Shown here: in pieces, positions 8,623 through 18,153 of the stretch
Layout of the letters: every line of letters starts with the position of its first letter
Numbering within the stretch: the stretch's first letter is position 1
Source: Archangium gephyra
GTDB lineage: Bacteria; Myxococcota; Myxococcia; Myxococcales; Myxococcaceae
Length of the DNA stretch: 64,000 bases
Direction: 5' to 3'
Assembly (NCBI RefSeq): GCF_001027285.1
Contig: NZ_CP011509.1
Coordinates: 10,006,501 to 10,070,500 of the forward strand
Translations under genes and position numbers: made by a program
Notes under the pieces: generated by a model
The model's input: only the letters and a program-made list of their open reading frames with translations
What the model was told of the DNA's origin: nothing
The model's database searches: none

Positions 8623-8716
8623 CTTCCATTCCGCCGGACACGAATTAAAAAAGAGCGTTGTCAAAATGAGGCCCTATTGCCCCTCCGGCAACACCCGTGC
8701 TCCGCCCAATGAATGC

Positions 8717-8754
8717 AAAAAAACCGGGGCCGCTGGGAGGAGAGCGGCCCCGGT
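8717..8754 (-). terminator. Rho-independent terminator after ftsA
   Basis: A perfect 12-bp GC-rich stem (8723-8734 paired with 8743-8754) with an 8-base loop is followed, on the minus strand, by a run of seven T (A7 at 8717-8723 on the plus strand). It lies 27 bp after the ftsA stop. It should end the long dcw transcript and separate it from the accessory genes to the left. Confidence 0.9.
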
Positions 8755-8781
8755 GGGGTACTGCGAATCTGCGGGAACTGA

Positions 8782-10014
8782 CTAGAAGATCTCCTCGAGC
8801 CACTCGCGCATGCGGCCCTTGACCTTCTTGTAGACGTTCTCCTCGCGGATGCGGAACATCCGCCGGTCCAGGTGCTTCGCCCCGTACACCACCAGGCCCA
8901 CGCCCGTCGCGTACATCGGGCTCTTCACCACGTCCACCAGCCCGCCAATCCCTCGCGGCATGCCCCGGCGCACCGGCAGGCCAATCACTTCCTCGGCCAG
9001 CTCCGGCATCCCCGCCAGCAGCGTCGAGCCACCCGTGATCACCACGCCCGAGGCCAGCAGGTCCTCATAGCCGCACTTCTGGATCTCCCGGTGCACCAGC
9101 TGGAAGATCTCCTCCACCCGCGGCTCCAGGATCTCACACAGAATCTGCCGCCCCAGCACCCGCGGCTGCCGCCCACCCACGCTCGGCACCTCGATGGTCT
9201 CGTCCTTGTTCACCATCGACGCCAGCGCGCAACCGAACTTCTGCTTGATGCGCTCGGCCTCGTGCGCCGGGGTGCGCAGGCCAATCGCGATGTCGCTCGT
9301 CAGGTTGTTTCCGCCCAGCGCGATCACCGCCGTGTGCACAATCGAGCCGCCCGAGAAGATGGCAATGTCCGTCGTACCCCCGCCGATGTCGACGAGGCAC
9401 ACGCCCAGCTCCTTCTCGTCCTCGCCCAGCACCGCCTCGGCCGACGCCAAGGGCTGCAGCACGATGTCCGCCACGTTCAGGCCCGTGCGGTTGGCGCACT
9501 TCACGATGTTCTGCGCGCTCGACACCGCTCCCGTGACGATGTGCACCTTCGCCTCCAGGCGCACGCCCGCCATTCCCAGCGGCTCCTTGATGCCGCCCTG
9601 GTCGTCGATGATGAACTCCTGCGGCAGGACGTGGATGACCTCCCGGTCCAGCGGAATCGCCACCGCCTTCGCGGCGTCGATGACGCGGGCGATGTCCGGC
9701 TCGCGCACCTCCTTGTCCTTCACCGCGACAATCCCCTGCGAATTGAAGCCCTTGATGTGGCCACCGGCGATGCCGGTGTACACGTGGGAGATCTCCGCGC
9801 CGGCCATCAGCTCGGCCTCCTCCACCGCGCGGCGGATCGAGGACACGGTCGCCTCGATGTTGACCACCACGCCCTTGCGGAGGCCCTTCGACGGGTGCGT
9901 GCCGATGCCGATGATGTCGATCCCGTTGTCGGTCAGCTCGCCGACGATGGCGCAGATCTTCGTCGTGCCGATGTCGAGGCCGACGATGATCTCCCCGGAC
10001 TTCTGCTTCGCCAT
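8782..10014 (-). CDS. ftsA: Cell division protein FtsA
   Basis: A 410-residue actin-like ATPase that tethers FtsZ filaments to the membrane at the division site. The actin-fold nucleotide motifs are intact: GLDIGTTKICAIV (phosphate 1), VDIGGGTTDIAIF (phosphate 2) and the adenosine motif GVVITGGSTLLAGM. The SHVYTGIAGGHIKGF region belongs to the 1C subdomain. The last residues (KVKGRMREWLEEIF) form the amphipathic membrane-targeting helix. It is the last gene of the dcw cluster, 45 bp after ftsQ, and is followed directly by a terminator rather than by ftsZ. Confidence 0.97.
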   Translation of the reverse strand: MAKQKSGEIIVGLDIGTTKICAIVGELTDNGIDIIGIGTHPSKGLRKGVVVNIEATVSSIRRAVEEAELMAGAEISHVYTGIAGGHIKGFNSQGIVAVKDKEVREPDIARVIDAAKAVAIPLDREVIHVLPQEFIIDDQGGIKEPLGMAGVRLEAKVHIVTGAVSSAQNIVKCANRTGLNVADIVLQPLASAEAVLGEDEKELGVCLVDIGGGTTDIAIFSGGSIVHTAVIALGGNNLTSDIAIGLRTPAHEAERIKQKFGCALASMVNKDETIEVPSVGGRQPRVLGRQILCEILEPRVEEIFQLVHREIQKCGYEDLLASGVVITGGSTLLAGMPELAEEVIGLPVRRGMPRGIGGLVDVVKSPMYATGVGLVVYGAKHLDRRMFRIREENVYKKVKGRMREWLEEIF

Positions 10015-10059
10015 GACAACCCTCCCAGGCCCCCCACTCTCGTGAAAGGGGCTCGTTCC

Positions 10060-10911
10060 CTACTGCGAGGCCCCGCTCCTCTCGGACGCGGGGCTCGAAA
10101 GCTTCACCGCCACCCAGCCGGGCCGAGCCCGGTTCTCCAGGTGGATGACTCCCGCGGACAGACCGCGGGCACGCAGCTCCTCGCGCACGCGCGAGAGCCT
10201 CTGAAGTTTGGCGTCCGTGTCCCCCTCCCCCAACCGCGCCTCCGTCCCGTCCGCCAGCACCAGCACCAGCCCCTCGGGCGCCATCCGCACTTCGCTCAGC
10301 CGCTCGCGCTTGGTGGGCTCGGTGGCCGCGTAGGCCCGTGCCACCTCGAGCGCCTGGCGGAAGCGCTCGCGCGTCTTCGCCTCGTCCGCCAGGTAGTCCT
10401 CCCGGTCCATCCCCGTCACGAGCGGCAGATCCAACGTGTCGCCGGGCTGCAGCCGCTTGAAGGGCTCGCCGTCCTCGTCCACCAGGTACAAGTCCCCCAG
10501 CACCGCCAGCGCGGCCGGCACGTGCTCGGACACCTCCACGGACACGCTCGAGGGGAAGTGGCGCCGCACCTCCACGGTGCGCACCCAGGGGTGGGCGGCC
10601 ATGGTGCGCTCCAGCATCTCCACGTCCAGCGCCCACAGGTTCTGCCCCACCGTCAGCCCGGACAGCTTGAGCAGCTCGCCCGGCGCGGCCCGCTGCAGGC
10701 CACTGAAGGTGGTCTCCTTCAAGAGGAAGGTGGGCGAGGAGAGCGCCCAGCGGCGCAGCTCGATACCGCCCCACACCACGGCGCATGTCAGACCGGTCAG
10801 TAGAATCGCCTTGAGCAGGCCGGGACCGTGCGAACGCACGGCTCCCTTCACCGCCTCCTTCGTCTGGGCGGCATCCTGGCGACGACGATTCTTGGACTTA
10901 CCGAATGCCAT
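10060..10911 (-). CDS. ftsQ: Cell division protein FtsQ
   Basis: A 283-residue bitopic protein: basic cytoplasmic N-terminus (GKSKNRRRQ), one transmembrane segment (about residues 34-52), a POTRA domain (FLLKETTFSGLQRAAPGEL through VSVEVSEHVPAAL) and the beta domain ending in GWVAVKLSS. FtsQ links early and late divisome proteins in the periplasm through the FtsB-FtsL pair. It sits between ddl and ftsA, the usual order. A 131-bp spacer separates it from ddl, unusual in this tightly packed cluster. Confidence 0.93.
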   Translation of the reverse strand: MAFGKSKNRRRQDAAQTKEAVKGAVRSHGPGLLKAILLTGLTCAVVWGGIELRRWALSSPTFLLKETTFSGLQRAAPGELLKLSGLTVGQNLWALDVEMLERTMAAHPWVRTVEVRRHFPSSVSVEVSEHVPAALAVLGDLYLVDEDGEPFKRLQPGDTLDLPLVTGMDREDYLADEAKTRERFRQALEVARAYAATEPTKRERLSEVRMAPEGLVLVLADGTEARLGEGDTDAKLQRLSRVREELRARGLSAGVIHLENRARPGWVAVKLSSPASERSGASQ

Positions 10912-10921
10912 GGTGTGCGTC

Positions 10922-11006
10922 GGCGCATGCTGCGCCGGGTTGGATCTCCACGCCAGTTTTTCGCTACAGCCACGTCGCTGTAGCGCCCGAGTCCCCTGAA
11001 GGGGAC
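10922..11006. repeat. Three consecutive hairpins between ddl and ftsQ
   Basis: Three perfect inverted repeats occur in 85 bases: a 6-bp stem with a 3-base loop (10922-10936), a 9-bp stem CGCTACAGC/GCTGTAGCG with a 6-base loop (10962-10985), and a 6-bp stem GTCCCC/GGGGAC with a TGAA loop (10991-11006). None has a T-run on the minus strand, so simple termination is unlikely. They may mark a regulatory leader, operator sites or RNA-processing sites for ftsQA. Confidence 0.5.
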
Positions 11007-11042
11007 CCGCCCGTCCACTTCACTCTGGGGGATGGGGGCCTC

Positions 11043-11987
11043 TCAGGCCTTGAGAGTGGCGCCTTGCAGGAGGCGCTCACAGAGGCCCGGGAAGTCGATG
11101 CCCCGGCCCGCGGCGATCTTCGGCAGCAGGCTGGACTCGGTCATTCCGGGCAGCGTGTTGATCTCCAGCAGGAAGACCTCCCCGGACGGCGTCAGGATGA
11201 CGTCCGAGCGGGAGCCTCCACTGCACTCGAGCGCGCGATGAGCGGCAAGGCAGACCTGATTCACGCGCTCATACTGATCCGGCGGGAGGGGTGCGGGGAA
11301 GAGGTACTGCGTCGTTCCACCGGACTTGTACTTGGCCTCGTAGTCGTAGAACTCCCGGGCGGCCACCACCTCGATGACGCCGAGGGCCTCGTTGTCCAGG
11401 ACGCCGCCCTGCACCTCGCGGCCCTTGATGTACTGCTCGACGAGGATGGAGCCGGCGAGCTTGGACGCATCCTCGACGGCGGCGAGGTACTCGTCACGCG
11501 TCTTGCAGATGTGGACGCCCACGCTGCTGCCCTCGCGGGAGGGCTTGACGACGACGGGGAGGCCGAAGGGGAGCGAGTCCACGGCGGCCCGGGCCTCGTC
11601 GCCCGAGTGGAAGGCGCGGTAGGGAGGGGTGGGGATGCCGTGGGCGATGAAGACCTGCTTGGCGAAGACCTTGTCCATGCCCAGGGACGAGGCCATGACG
11701 CCGCTGCCCGTATAGGGGATGAACATGCACTCCAACAGACCCTGGACACAGCCGTCCTCACCGTAGCGGCCGTGGAGGGCGATGAAGGCGACCTCCACCT
11801 TCTCGGCGGCGAGGCGCGCGGGCAGATCCTTGCCCACGTCGATCTCCGCCACGTCATAGCCCAGGCCGCGCAGGGCCTTGGACACGGCGGCGCCGGTGCG
11901 CAGGGACACCTCGCGCTCGGAGGACATCCCACCGAACAGCACACCCACCCGCTTCCGCTTCAGCTCGTCCTTGGAGAAGCCGCTCAT
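11043..11987 (-). CDS. ddl: D-alanine--D-alanine ligase
   Basis: A 314-residue ATP-grasp enzyme that makes D-Ala-D-Ala for the peptidoglycan stem. Signature segments are VGVLFGGMSSEREVSL, ALHGRYGEDG, the ATP-grasp core LPVVVKPSREGSSVGV and the metal-binding FLLEINTLPGMTESS. The ATG at 11987 overlaps the murB stop in an ATGA arrangement, implying translational coupling. One atypical position is visible: GGSRSDVI where most ligases read G-x-x-R-V-D. The activity call is firm. Confidence 0.96.
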   Translation of the reverse strand: MSGFSKDELKRKRVGVLFGGMSSEREVSLRTGAAVSKALRGLGYDVAEIDVGKDLPARLAAEKVEVAFIALHGRYGEDGCVQGLLECMFIPYTGSGVMASSLGMDKVFAKQVFIAHGIPTPPYRAFHSGDEARAAVDSLPFGLPVVVKPSREGSSVGVHICKTRDEYLAAVEDASKLAGSILVEQYIKGREVQGGVLDNEALGVIEVVAAREFYDYEAKYKSGGTTQYLFPAPLPPDQYERVNQVCLAAHRALECSGGSRSDVILTPSGEVFLLEINTLPGMTESSLLPKIAAGRGIDFPGLCERLLQGATLKA

Positions 11988-12919
11988 GGCTGGAAGACCC
12001 CTACACGCTTGACTTCGGGTTGGAGCTCGACACCCCGCTCCTCGCGCACGCGAGTCTGCATCAGGGTGAGGAGCGAGAGCACGTCGTGGGCGGTGGCCCC
12101 GCCCAGGTTGACGATCCAGTTGGCGTGCAGGGTGGACACCTGCGCGCGGCCGATGATGTGGCCCTTGAGGTTCACGGACTCGATGAGGCGTCCGGCGAAG
12201 TCGCCCGGCGGATTGGCGAAGACGCTGCCGAAGTTGGGCTGGCTCAGCGGCTGGCTCCGCTTGCGGTAGGCGAGGTCCTCGTCCATGGCCTTCTTGGAGG
12301 CCTCGAGGTCGCCCCTGGGCAGCAGGAAGCGGATGCGCGTCACCACGCCGCCCCGGGGCAGCTCCGTGTGGCGGTAACCATGGGGAATCTGGGACTTGGG
12401 AATCCACCCCACCCCATCCGCGGTGGCGACCTCCACCGCCTCCACCACGCGGTAGCACTCGCCATTCTTGGTGCCCGCGTTCATGGTGACGGCGCCGCCC
12501 AGGGTGCCGGGGATGCCCGCGAGGAACTCCGCCCCCACCAGCCCGTGGGCCCGCATCTGGTTGCAGAGCCGGACGATGGCCGCGCCCGCGCCGAGGGTGA
12601 GCCTCCCCTCCTCCGCGCCCACCTCGGCCTGCTCGGGGAACAGGTCACTCGGGAGCTTCACGGTGACGCCGGGGATGCCCCCGTCGCCCACGAGGGTGTT
12701 GGCGCCCCCGCCGAGCACGGTGAGGGGCACGCCCTCCTCACGCAGGAAGCGCAGCAGGGCCACCAGGGCGTCGGGGGAGCGCGGGCGGACGAGCGCCTCG
12801 GCCGGGCCGCCCACGCGGACGCTGGTGAGGGGCGCGAGCGGCGCACCCGCCGTCACGTCAACGCCGGACAGGCGCCCCAGCCGCTCGGGCAGGGACGATG
12901 AGGAGAAACCCGCCGCCAT
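11984..12919 (-). CDS. murB: UDP-N-acetylenolpyruvoylglucosamine reductase
   Basis: A 311-residue FAD-dependent reductase that converts UDP-GlcNAc-enolpyruvate to UDP-MurNAc. The FAD-binding segment (LTVLGGGANTLVGDGGIPGV), AEFLAGIPGTLGGAVTMNAG, PNFGSVFANPPGDFAGRLIE and VSTLHANWIVNLG are all typical of the short (type II) MurB class. It lies 3 bp after murC and overlaps ddl by four bases. All expected blocks are present, so it should be functional. Confidence 0.96.
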   Translation of the reverse strand: MAAGFSSSSLPERLGRLSGVDVTAGAPLAPLTSVRVGGPAEALVRPRSPDALVALLRFLREEGVPLTVLGGGANTLVGDGGIPGVTVKLPSDLFPEQAEVGAEEGRLTLGAGAAIVRLCNQMRAHGLVGAEFLAGIPGTLGGAVTMNAGTKNGECYRVVEAVEVATADGVGWIPKSQIPHGYRHTELPRGGVVTRIRFLLPRGDLEASKKAMDEDLAYRKRSQPLSQPNFGSVFANPPGDFAGRLIESVNLKGHIIGRAQVSTLHANWIVNLGGATAHDVLSLLTLMQTRVREERGVELQPEVKRVGVFQP

Positions 12920-12922
12920 GCC

Positions 12923-14362
12923 CTAGTCGCCCTTCGCCGTGCCGTGTTGCTTGAGGAGCTCGACGAGCTCGGGGCCCACCTGGGTGATGTCGCCGGCGCC
13001 CAGGGTGAGGACGATGTCGCCCTCGCGCAGCCGGGGCAGCAGCGTCCTGGCCAGGTCGGTGCGCTTCTCCACGAAGGTGACGTCCCGGTGGCCGTGGGCG
13101 CGAACGGCGTCGGCCAGGGCATCACCGGTGGCGCCGGGGATGCGCTCCTCGCCCGCGGCGTAGACGCTGGAGACGAAGACGACGTCCGCGTCGTTGAAGG
13201 AGGTGGCGAACTCCTTCAGCAAGTCATGGGTGCGCGTGTAGCGGTGGGGCTGGAAGGCCACGACGATGCGCCGGCCGAAGGCGCGACGGGCGCCCGCGAG
13301 CGTGGCCTGCACCTCGGTGGGGTGGTGCCCGTAGTCGTCCACCACGGTGACGCCGGCCACCTCGCCGCGCACGGTGAAGCGCCGCTGCACGCCGCCGAAC
13401 TCGGACAGGGCGCTGCGCACCACGTCCAGGGGGATGTCCATCTCCTCGGCCACGGCGATGACGGCCAGGGCGTTGAGGGCGTTGTGCGCGCCCACCATGC
13501 GGACGCGGAACTCACCGAGCGGCTCGTCGCGCCGGAAGGCCTCGAAGCGGGTGGTGAAGCCCTCCAGCCGGATGCCCTCCAGCCGGTAGTCCGCCATGTG
13601 CGAGCTGCCGTAGGTGACGAAGCGCTTCTCCAGGCGCGGCAGCAGGGACTGGACGTTGGGGTTGTCCAGGCACAGGACGTTGAGGCCGTAGAAGGGCACG
13701 CGGTTGCAGAAGGCCGTGAAGGCGTCCTTCAGGTTGTCCAGCGTGCCGTAGTGGTCCATGTGCTCCGGGTCGATGTTGGTGACCACGGTGATGGACGGGT
13801 GCAGGTGCAGGAAGCTGCCGTCGCTCTCGTCGGCCTCCACCACCATCAGCTCGCTCTGGCCCAGCCGGGCGTTGGAGTCGAGCACGTTCACCTTGCCGCC
13901 CACCACGGCCGTGGGGTCCAGGCCCGCGGCGGACAGGACGGTGGCGACCATGGAGGTGGTTGTCGTCTTGCCGTGGCTGCCGGCGACGGCGACGGCGTAC
14001 TTGAGCCGCATCAGCTCGGCGAGCATCTCCGCGCGGGGGATGACGGGAATCTTCCGCTGGCGCGCGGTGACGACCTCGGGGTTGTCCTTGCGCACCGCCG
14101 AGGAGATGACGACGACGTCCGCGTGGACGAGGTTCTCCGCGCGGTGGCCCTCGAAGATGGTGGCGCCCATGCCCTGCAGGCGGCGGGTGATGTCGCTGGC
14201 CTTGAGGTCCGAGCCGGACACCTTGTAGCCCTGGTTGAGCAGCACCTCGGCGATGCCGCTCATGCCGATGCCGCCGATGCCCACGAAGTGCACATGCGCG
14301 GCGTGGCGCGTCTTGAAGAGGCTCGCGGGCCTGGCGGGGCGGGTGTTCGTCACGGATGTCAT
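12923..14362 (-). CDS. murC: UDP-N-acetylmuramate--L-alanine ligase
   Basis: A 479-residue Mur ligase adding the first residue, L-Ala, to UDP-MurNAc. Domains are the N-terminal UDP-binding fold ([16 protein letters not shown]), the central ATPase ([26 protein letters not shown]) and the C-terminal domain starting near [14 protein letters not shown]. The ATG at 14362 sits 4 bp after the murG stop but its GAGGAG is almost in contact with it; a GTG nine bases further in (14353) has better spacing, so the start is slightly uncertain. Longer upstream extensions overlap murG and were rejected. Confidence 0.96.
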   Translation of the reverse strand: MTSVTNTRPARPASLFKTRHAAHVHFVGIGGIGMSGIAEVLLNQGYKVSGSDLKASDITRRLQGMGATIFEGHRAENLVHADVVVISSAVRKDNPEVVTARQRKIPVIPRAEMLAELMRLKYAVAVAGSHGKTTTTSMVATVLSAAGLDPTAVVGGKVNVLDSNARLGQSELMVVEADESDGSFLHLHPSITVVTNIDPEHMDHYGTLDNLKDAFTAFCNRVPFYGLNVLCLDNPNVQSLLPRLEKRFVTYGSSHMADYRLEGIRLEGFTTRFEAFRRDEPLGEFRVRMVGAHNALNALAVIAVAEEMDIPLDVVRSALSEFGGVQRRFTVRGEVAGVTVVDDYGHHPTEVQATLAGARRAFGRRIVVAFQPHRYTRTHDLLKEFATSFNDADVVFVSSVYAAGEERIPGATGDALADAVRAHGHRDVTFVEKRTDLARTLLPRLREGDIVLTLGAGDITQVGPELVELLKQHGTAKGD

Positions 14363-14366
14363 CTCC

Positions 14367-15584
14367 TCAGACCTGCTTCTCGTTGCCGCCAGCCTGCGTC
14401 TCGCCGCCGCCGGGAGGCTTCTCGCCACCGTTGGACTTCTTGGGCTTCTTCGGGTTGGGGTCCTCCCCGCGAGCCTCGGCCCGGCCGAAGGGACCGTACG
14501 TCTTCACCATCAGGTCCACGAGCACGTCCGCCAGCTCCTTGGCGGCCTCGGGACGCCCCAGCAGGCCCGCCTTCTTCTCCATCTGGCGGCGCTTCTCCGG
14601 GTCGTCCTTGAGGCGGCGGATCTCCGTGGCCAGCTGCTGCCCGGTCAGCTCCGACTCGCGGAACATGAGGGCCGCACCCGCCTTCACCAGCGCATGGGCA
14701 TTGACCTCCTGGTGGTTGTCCGTGGCGAAGGGAAAGGGAACGAGGATGCTGGCCTTCTTGGCCACCGTCAGCTCCGAGAGCGTGGTGGCGCCCGCCCGGC
14801 AGACGACGAGCTCCGCCTTGGCGTAGGCGCTGGACATGTCCTCGATGTACTCCACCACCTGGGCCTGGCCGTCGAAGCCCTTGTCCGCGTAGCCCTTGCG
14901 CACCGTCTCCAGGTCGTTCTTGCCCGTCTGGTGGATGATGTGGAGCTGGTCCTTGATGTCCTGGAGGTGGTCCAGCGCGTCGATCATCCGCTGGTTGATG
15001 CCGCGGGCGCCGAGGCTGCCGCCGAAGACGAGCAGGGAGAACTTCTCGTGCGCCACGCGCGAGCGCAGGAAGTTCTCCATCAGCTTGCGGCGGATGGGGT
15101 TGCCGACGAGCTGCACCTTGCGCGAGGGGAAGAAGCGGGCGGCGTCCTCGAAGGCGGTGAAGACGACGCGCACGAACCTGCCGAGCACCTTGTTGGTGAG
15201 CCCCGGCAGCGCGTTCTGCTCCTGCACGGCGGTGGGGATGCCCATCAGCGCCGCGGCGAGCACCACCGGGCCGCTGGCGTAGCCGCCCACGCCCACCACC
15301 ACGTCCGGCTTCTGGCGCTGGAGGATGCGGATGGACTCGACGAAGGCCATGGGCAGCGCGAGCAGGCCCTTGATGAGGCCCAGCAGGCCCTTGCCCTTGA
15401 GGCCCTGCGCCCGGATGGTCTCCAGAGGGTAGCCCTCGCGGGGAACCACGCGGGCCTCGAGACCGCGCTCGGTGCCCACGAACACCACCTTGTTGGCGTG
15501 GTGGCGCGTCACCACCTCTTCGGCCAGGGCGATGCCCGGGTAGAGATGACCGCCCGTACCGCCTCCCGCGATGAGCACCTTCAC
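14367..15584 (-). CDS. murG: MurG: lipid I to lipid II GlcNAc transferase
   Basis: A 405-residue GT28 glycosyltransferase adding GlcNAc to lipid I on the inner membrane face. The Gly-rich loop [17 protein letters not shown] and the second-domain GGSLGA and [11 protein letters not shown] motifs are intact. The protein is about 40 residues longer than usual: after the normal end near VDLMVKTYG comes a low-complexity Lys/Pro/Gly tail ([17 protein letters not shown]...). Its start overlaps the ftsW stop by four bases. Confidence 0.96.
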   Translation of the reverse strand: MKVLIAGGGTGGHLYPGIALAEEVVTRHHANKVVFVGTERGLEARVVPREGYPLETIRAQGLKGKGLLGLIKGLLALPMAFVESIRILQRQKPDVVVGVGGYASGPVVLAAALMGIPTAVQEQNALPGLTNKVLGRFVRVVFTAFEDAARFFPSRKVQLVGNPIRRKLMENFLRSRVAHEKFSLLVFGGSLGARGINQRMIDALDHLQDIKDQLHIIHQTGKNDLETVRKGYADKGFDGQAQVVEYIEDMSSAYAKAELVVCRAGATTLSELTVAKKASILVPFPFATDNHQEVNAHALVKAGAALMFRESELTGQQLATEIRRLKDDPEKRRQMEKKAGLLGRPEAAKELADVLVDLMVKTYGPFGRAEARGEDPNPKKPKKSNGGEKPPGGGETQAGGNEKQV

Positions 15585-16750
15585 GCCGCCACCTCCCTCA
15601 TGTCACCGCCGGAGCGCAGGGTCCGGTTGCCAGCACCCTCCGCGCTGGCACTGAGCGAGAGCAATACACCGGCCGCACCCATGAGCACCACCAGCGAGGT
15701 GCCTCCGTAGGACACGAAGGGAAGCGTCAGTCCTTTAGTGGGCAACAACCCCATGGCCACGCACATATTTACCGTGGCCTGAAAAGCGATGATGCAGGTG
15801 AGGCCCAGGCCCAGGTACGTGCCGAACGCCTCCGGGGCCGCGAGGCTCGCGCGGATGCCGCGCCAGATGACGATGCCGTAGAGCGACACCAGCAGCACCA
15901 CGCCCACGAGCCCCAGCTCCTCGCCGATGATGGCGAAGATGAAGTCCGTATGGGCCTCGGGGAGGAAGAAGAGCTTCTGCCGGCCATCTCCCAGGCCCAG
16001 GCCGGTGAGGCCGCCCGAGCCGATGGACATGAGGGACTCGGCCACCTGGTAGCCGATGTCGTGGCGGTGGGCCCAGGGATCCAGGAAGGCCAGCACGCGC
16101 TTCATGCGGTAGGGGCTGCTGGCCACGGCCGCGTACGCCAGGGGCAGCGCCAGCAGCACCGAGCCCACCAGGTAGCTCAACTTCGTGCCCGCGGCGAACA
16201 GGAGCGCGAAGAGCAGGAACACCAGCAGCACCGAGCTGCCGAAGTCCGGCTGCAGCATGCACAGGCCCACCAGCAGGCCGCACAGCATCAGGTGCGGCAG
16301 GAAGCCCACGGAGAAGCTGGCCACCTTCTCGCGCTTCTTCGCCAGCGAGTAGGAGAGATAGACGACCCAGGCGACCTTGGCCACCTCGGCCGGCTGCAGG
16401 CCGAAACCCGGGAAGCGGATCCACCGCCGCGCGCCGCCCGCCGTGGTGCCGATGCCCGGGATGAGCACCAGCACCAGCAGCACCAGCGTCACCAGCAGCA
16501 GCGGATACGCGAACCGCGCCAGCCGGCGCCAGCCCACCTTCATCCCCACCGCCATCGCCACCACGCCCATGCCGGCCGCCACCAGCTGCCGGTTGAGGAA
16601 GTAGAGGCTGTCACCCAGCTTGTCCTGGGCCATGACGGCGCTCGCCGAGTACACCATCACCAGGCCGAGCGACACGAGCGACAGCACGGCACACAGGAGC
16701 AGCGGGTCGAACCGCACCGGGGCGGAGGACGGAGCGGCGATAGCCTTCAT
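15581..16750 (-). CDS. ftsW: Septal peptidoglycan polymerase FtsW (SEDS family)
   Basis: A 389-residue polytopic SEDS-family protein, the division-specific glycosyltransferase that works with FtsI. The conserved RWIRFPGFGLQPAEVAK loop, LMLQPDFGSSVL-like stretch (CMLQPDFGSSVLLV), the FFLPEAHTDFIFAIIGEELG block and the SYGGTSL signature are present, with about ten hydrophobic segments. It overlaps murG by four bases and lies 4 bp after murD. Confidence 0.95.
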   Translation of the reverse strand: MKAIAAPSSAPVRFDPLLLCAVLSLVSLGLVMVYSASAVMAQDKLGDSLYFLNRQLVAAGMGVVAMAVGMKVGWRRLARFAYPLLLVTLVLLVLVLIPGIGTTAGGARRWIRFPGFGLQPAEVAKVAWVVYLSYSLAKKREKVASFSVGFLPHLMLCGLLVGLCMLQPDFGSSVLLVFLLFALLFAAGTKLSYLVGSVLLALPLAYAAVASSPYRMKRVLAFLDPWAHRHDIGYQVAESLMSIGSGGLTGLGLGDGRQKLFFLPEAHTDFIFAIIGEELGLVGVVLLVSLYGIVIWRGIRASLAAPEAFGTYLGLGLTCIIAFQATVNMCVAMGLLPTKGLTLPFVSYGGTSLVVLMGAAGVLLSLSASAEGAGNRTLRSGGDMREVAA

Positions 16751-16754
16751 GGGC

Positions 16755-18131
16755 TCAGAGTTCCCCGACGAGGCGTTTGAACGTGTCGCCCCGGTGCTCG
16801 AAGTTCTGGAATTGATCGTAGGAGGCGCATGCGGGCGACAAAAGTACAGTGTCGCCGGATCTTGCCAGGGCCCTGGCCCGCCGTACAGCTTCCGCGAGCG
16901 TTTCGCAGGCGTACACGGGACAGCTGCCCTCGTACGCCTGGGCGATGGTCCCGGCGTCCTGGCCGATGGTGAGCACGCCCTTCACCTTGCCGCGGCCCTC
17001 GTCGACCATGGGCTGGTAGGGAGCGCCCTTGCCCTTGCCACCGGCGATGAGGAGCACGTCCTTCTGGAAGGCGCGCAGGGCCACCAGCACCGAGTCCACG
17101 TTGGTGGCCTTGGAGTCGTTCACCCACTCCACGCCGTCCAGCACGCGCACGCTCTCCAGCCGGTGCGGCAGGCCCGGGTAGCTGTCCAGTCCGGCCTGCA
17201 CCGCCTCGTGCGCCACGCCCGCCAGCCGCGCCAGCAGCGCCGCCGCCATGGCGTTCTGCGCGTTGTGGGCCCCGCGCAGCGCGCGGTTGGTGAGGGTGAA
17301 GGTCTCGCCCTTGTCCCCTGCCCCCTCGAAACGGAAGCCGCCGGGCTGCGCCACCGCCATGCCCGCCAGCGTGGGCGCCGCGGCCACCGGTCGCCCGGTG
17401 AGGCTGAAGCCGTAGACGGGCACCTTGGCGGCCTCGGCCAGCCGCAGCACGTGCGCGTCGTCCGCGTTCACCACGACGAAGTCACCCTGTGCCTGGTTGC
17501 GGAAGATGCGGGCCTTGGCCTCGCCGTAGGCCTCGTGGCTCGCGTACCGGTCGATGTGGTCCGGCGTGAGGTTGAGGATGGTGGAGCCCCGGGGCCTCAG
17601 GCTGTCGATGCCCTCGAGCTGGAAGCTGGAGAGCTCCACCACCAGGGCCTCCCAGTCGCCGGGAGACAGGGCCGCCTCGGCCAGCGGGCGCCCGAGGTTG
17701 CCGCCCACGAAGGTGCGCCGGCCACTGCGCGAGAAGAGCTCACCAGTGAGCGCCGTGGTGGTGCTCTTCCCGTTGGTGCCGGTGATGCCGATGAACGGCA
17801 GGTGCGAGAGGTAGCGCCAGGCCAGTTCCACCTCGCCCCAGACGGGAACGCCCGCGGCGCGCGCCTTTTGAATCTCCGGCAGCGCCAGCGGAACGCCCGG
17901 GCTCACCACCACGAGCTGCTGCGACTCCAGCAGCCCCGGTGGCGTGGGGCCGGTGACGAGCGTCACGCCCTGCGCCTTCAGCTCGCGCCCCGTCTCGCCC
18001 AGCGCCTCCTCGGTGCGAGCGTCCAGCGCCGTCACCCGCGCGCCCTGCGCCCGCAGCAGACGGATGGCGGCCAGCCCGCTCTTGGCGAGCCCATACACCA
18101 CTACCTTCCGGTCCTTCAGGTCGGGCGTCAT
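16755..18131 (-). CDS. murD: UDP-N-acetylmuramoylalanine--D-glutamate ligase
   Basis: A 458-residue Mur ligase adding D-Glu to UDP-MurNAc-L-Ala. The N-terminal fold (KVVVYGLAKSGLAAIRLL), the ATP site (GITGTNGKSTTTALTGE), NLTPDHIDRYAS, the PHRLESV and NDSKATN segments and the C-terminal LLSPACASYDQF motif are all present. The ATG at 18131 directly precedes PDLKDRKVVVYG; a longer frame to 18191 runs into mraY and was rejected. It lies 22 bp after mraY. Confidence 0.96.
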   Translation of the reverse strand: MTPDLKDRKVVVYGLAKSGLAAIRLLRAQGARVTALDARTEEALGETGRELKAQGVTLVTGPTPPGLLESQQLVVVSPGVPLALPEIQKARAAGVPVWGEVELAWRYLSHLPFIGITGTNGKSTTTALTGELFSRSGRRTFVGGNLGRPLAEAALSPGDWEALVVELSSFQLEGIDSLRPRGSTILNLTPDHIDRYASHEAYGEAKARIFRNQAQGDFVVVNADDAHVLRLAEAAKVPVYGFSLTGRPVAAAPTLAGMAVAQPGGFRFEGAGDKGETFTLTNRALRGAHNAQNAMAAALLARLAGVAHEAVQAGLDSYPGLPHRLESVRVLDGVEWVNDSKATNVDSVLVALRAFQKDVLLIAGGKGKGAPYQPMVDEGRGKVKGVLTIGQDAGTIAQAYEGSCPVYACETLAEAVRRARALARSGDTVLLSPACASYDQFQNFEHRGDTFKRLVGEL

Positions 18132-18153
18132 GCGCGCCACCCCTCCACACGGC

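Noticed and set aside
9134-10803. Very long open frames (550 and 643 codons) overlapping ftsA and ftsQ
   Set aside because: They are frame shadows caused by high GC; composition is Arg/His/Gly/Pro-rich without motifs, while ftsA and ftsQ are clearly conserved.
12944-15710. Long plus-strand frames opposite murC and murG
   Set aside because: Antisense shadows of highly conserved Mur genes; the translations are low-complexity His/Val/Gly-rich.
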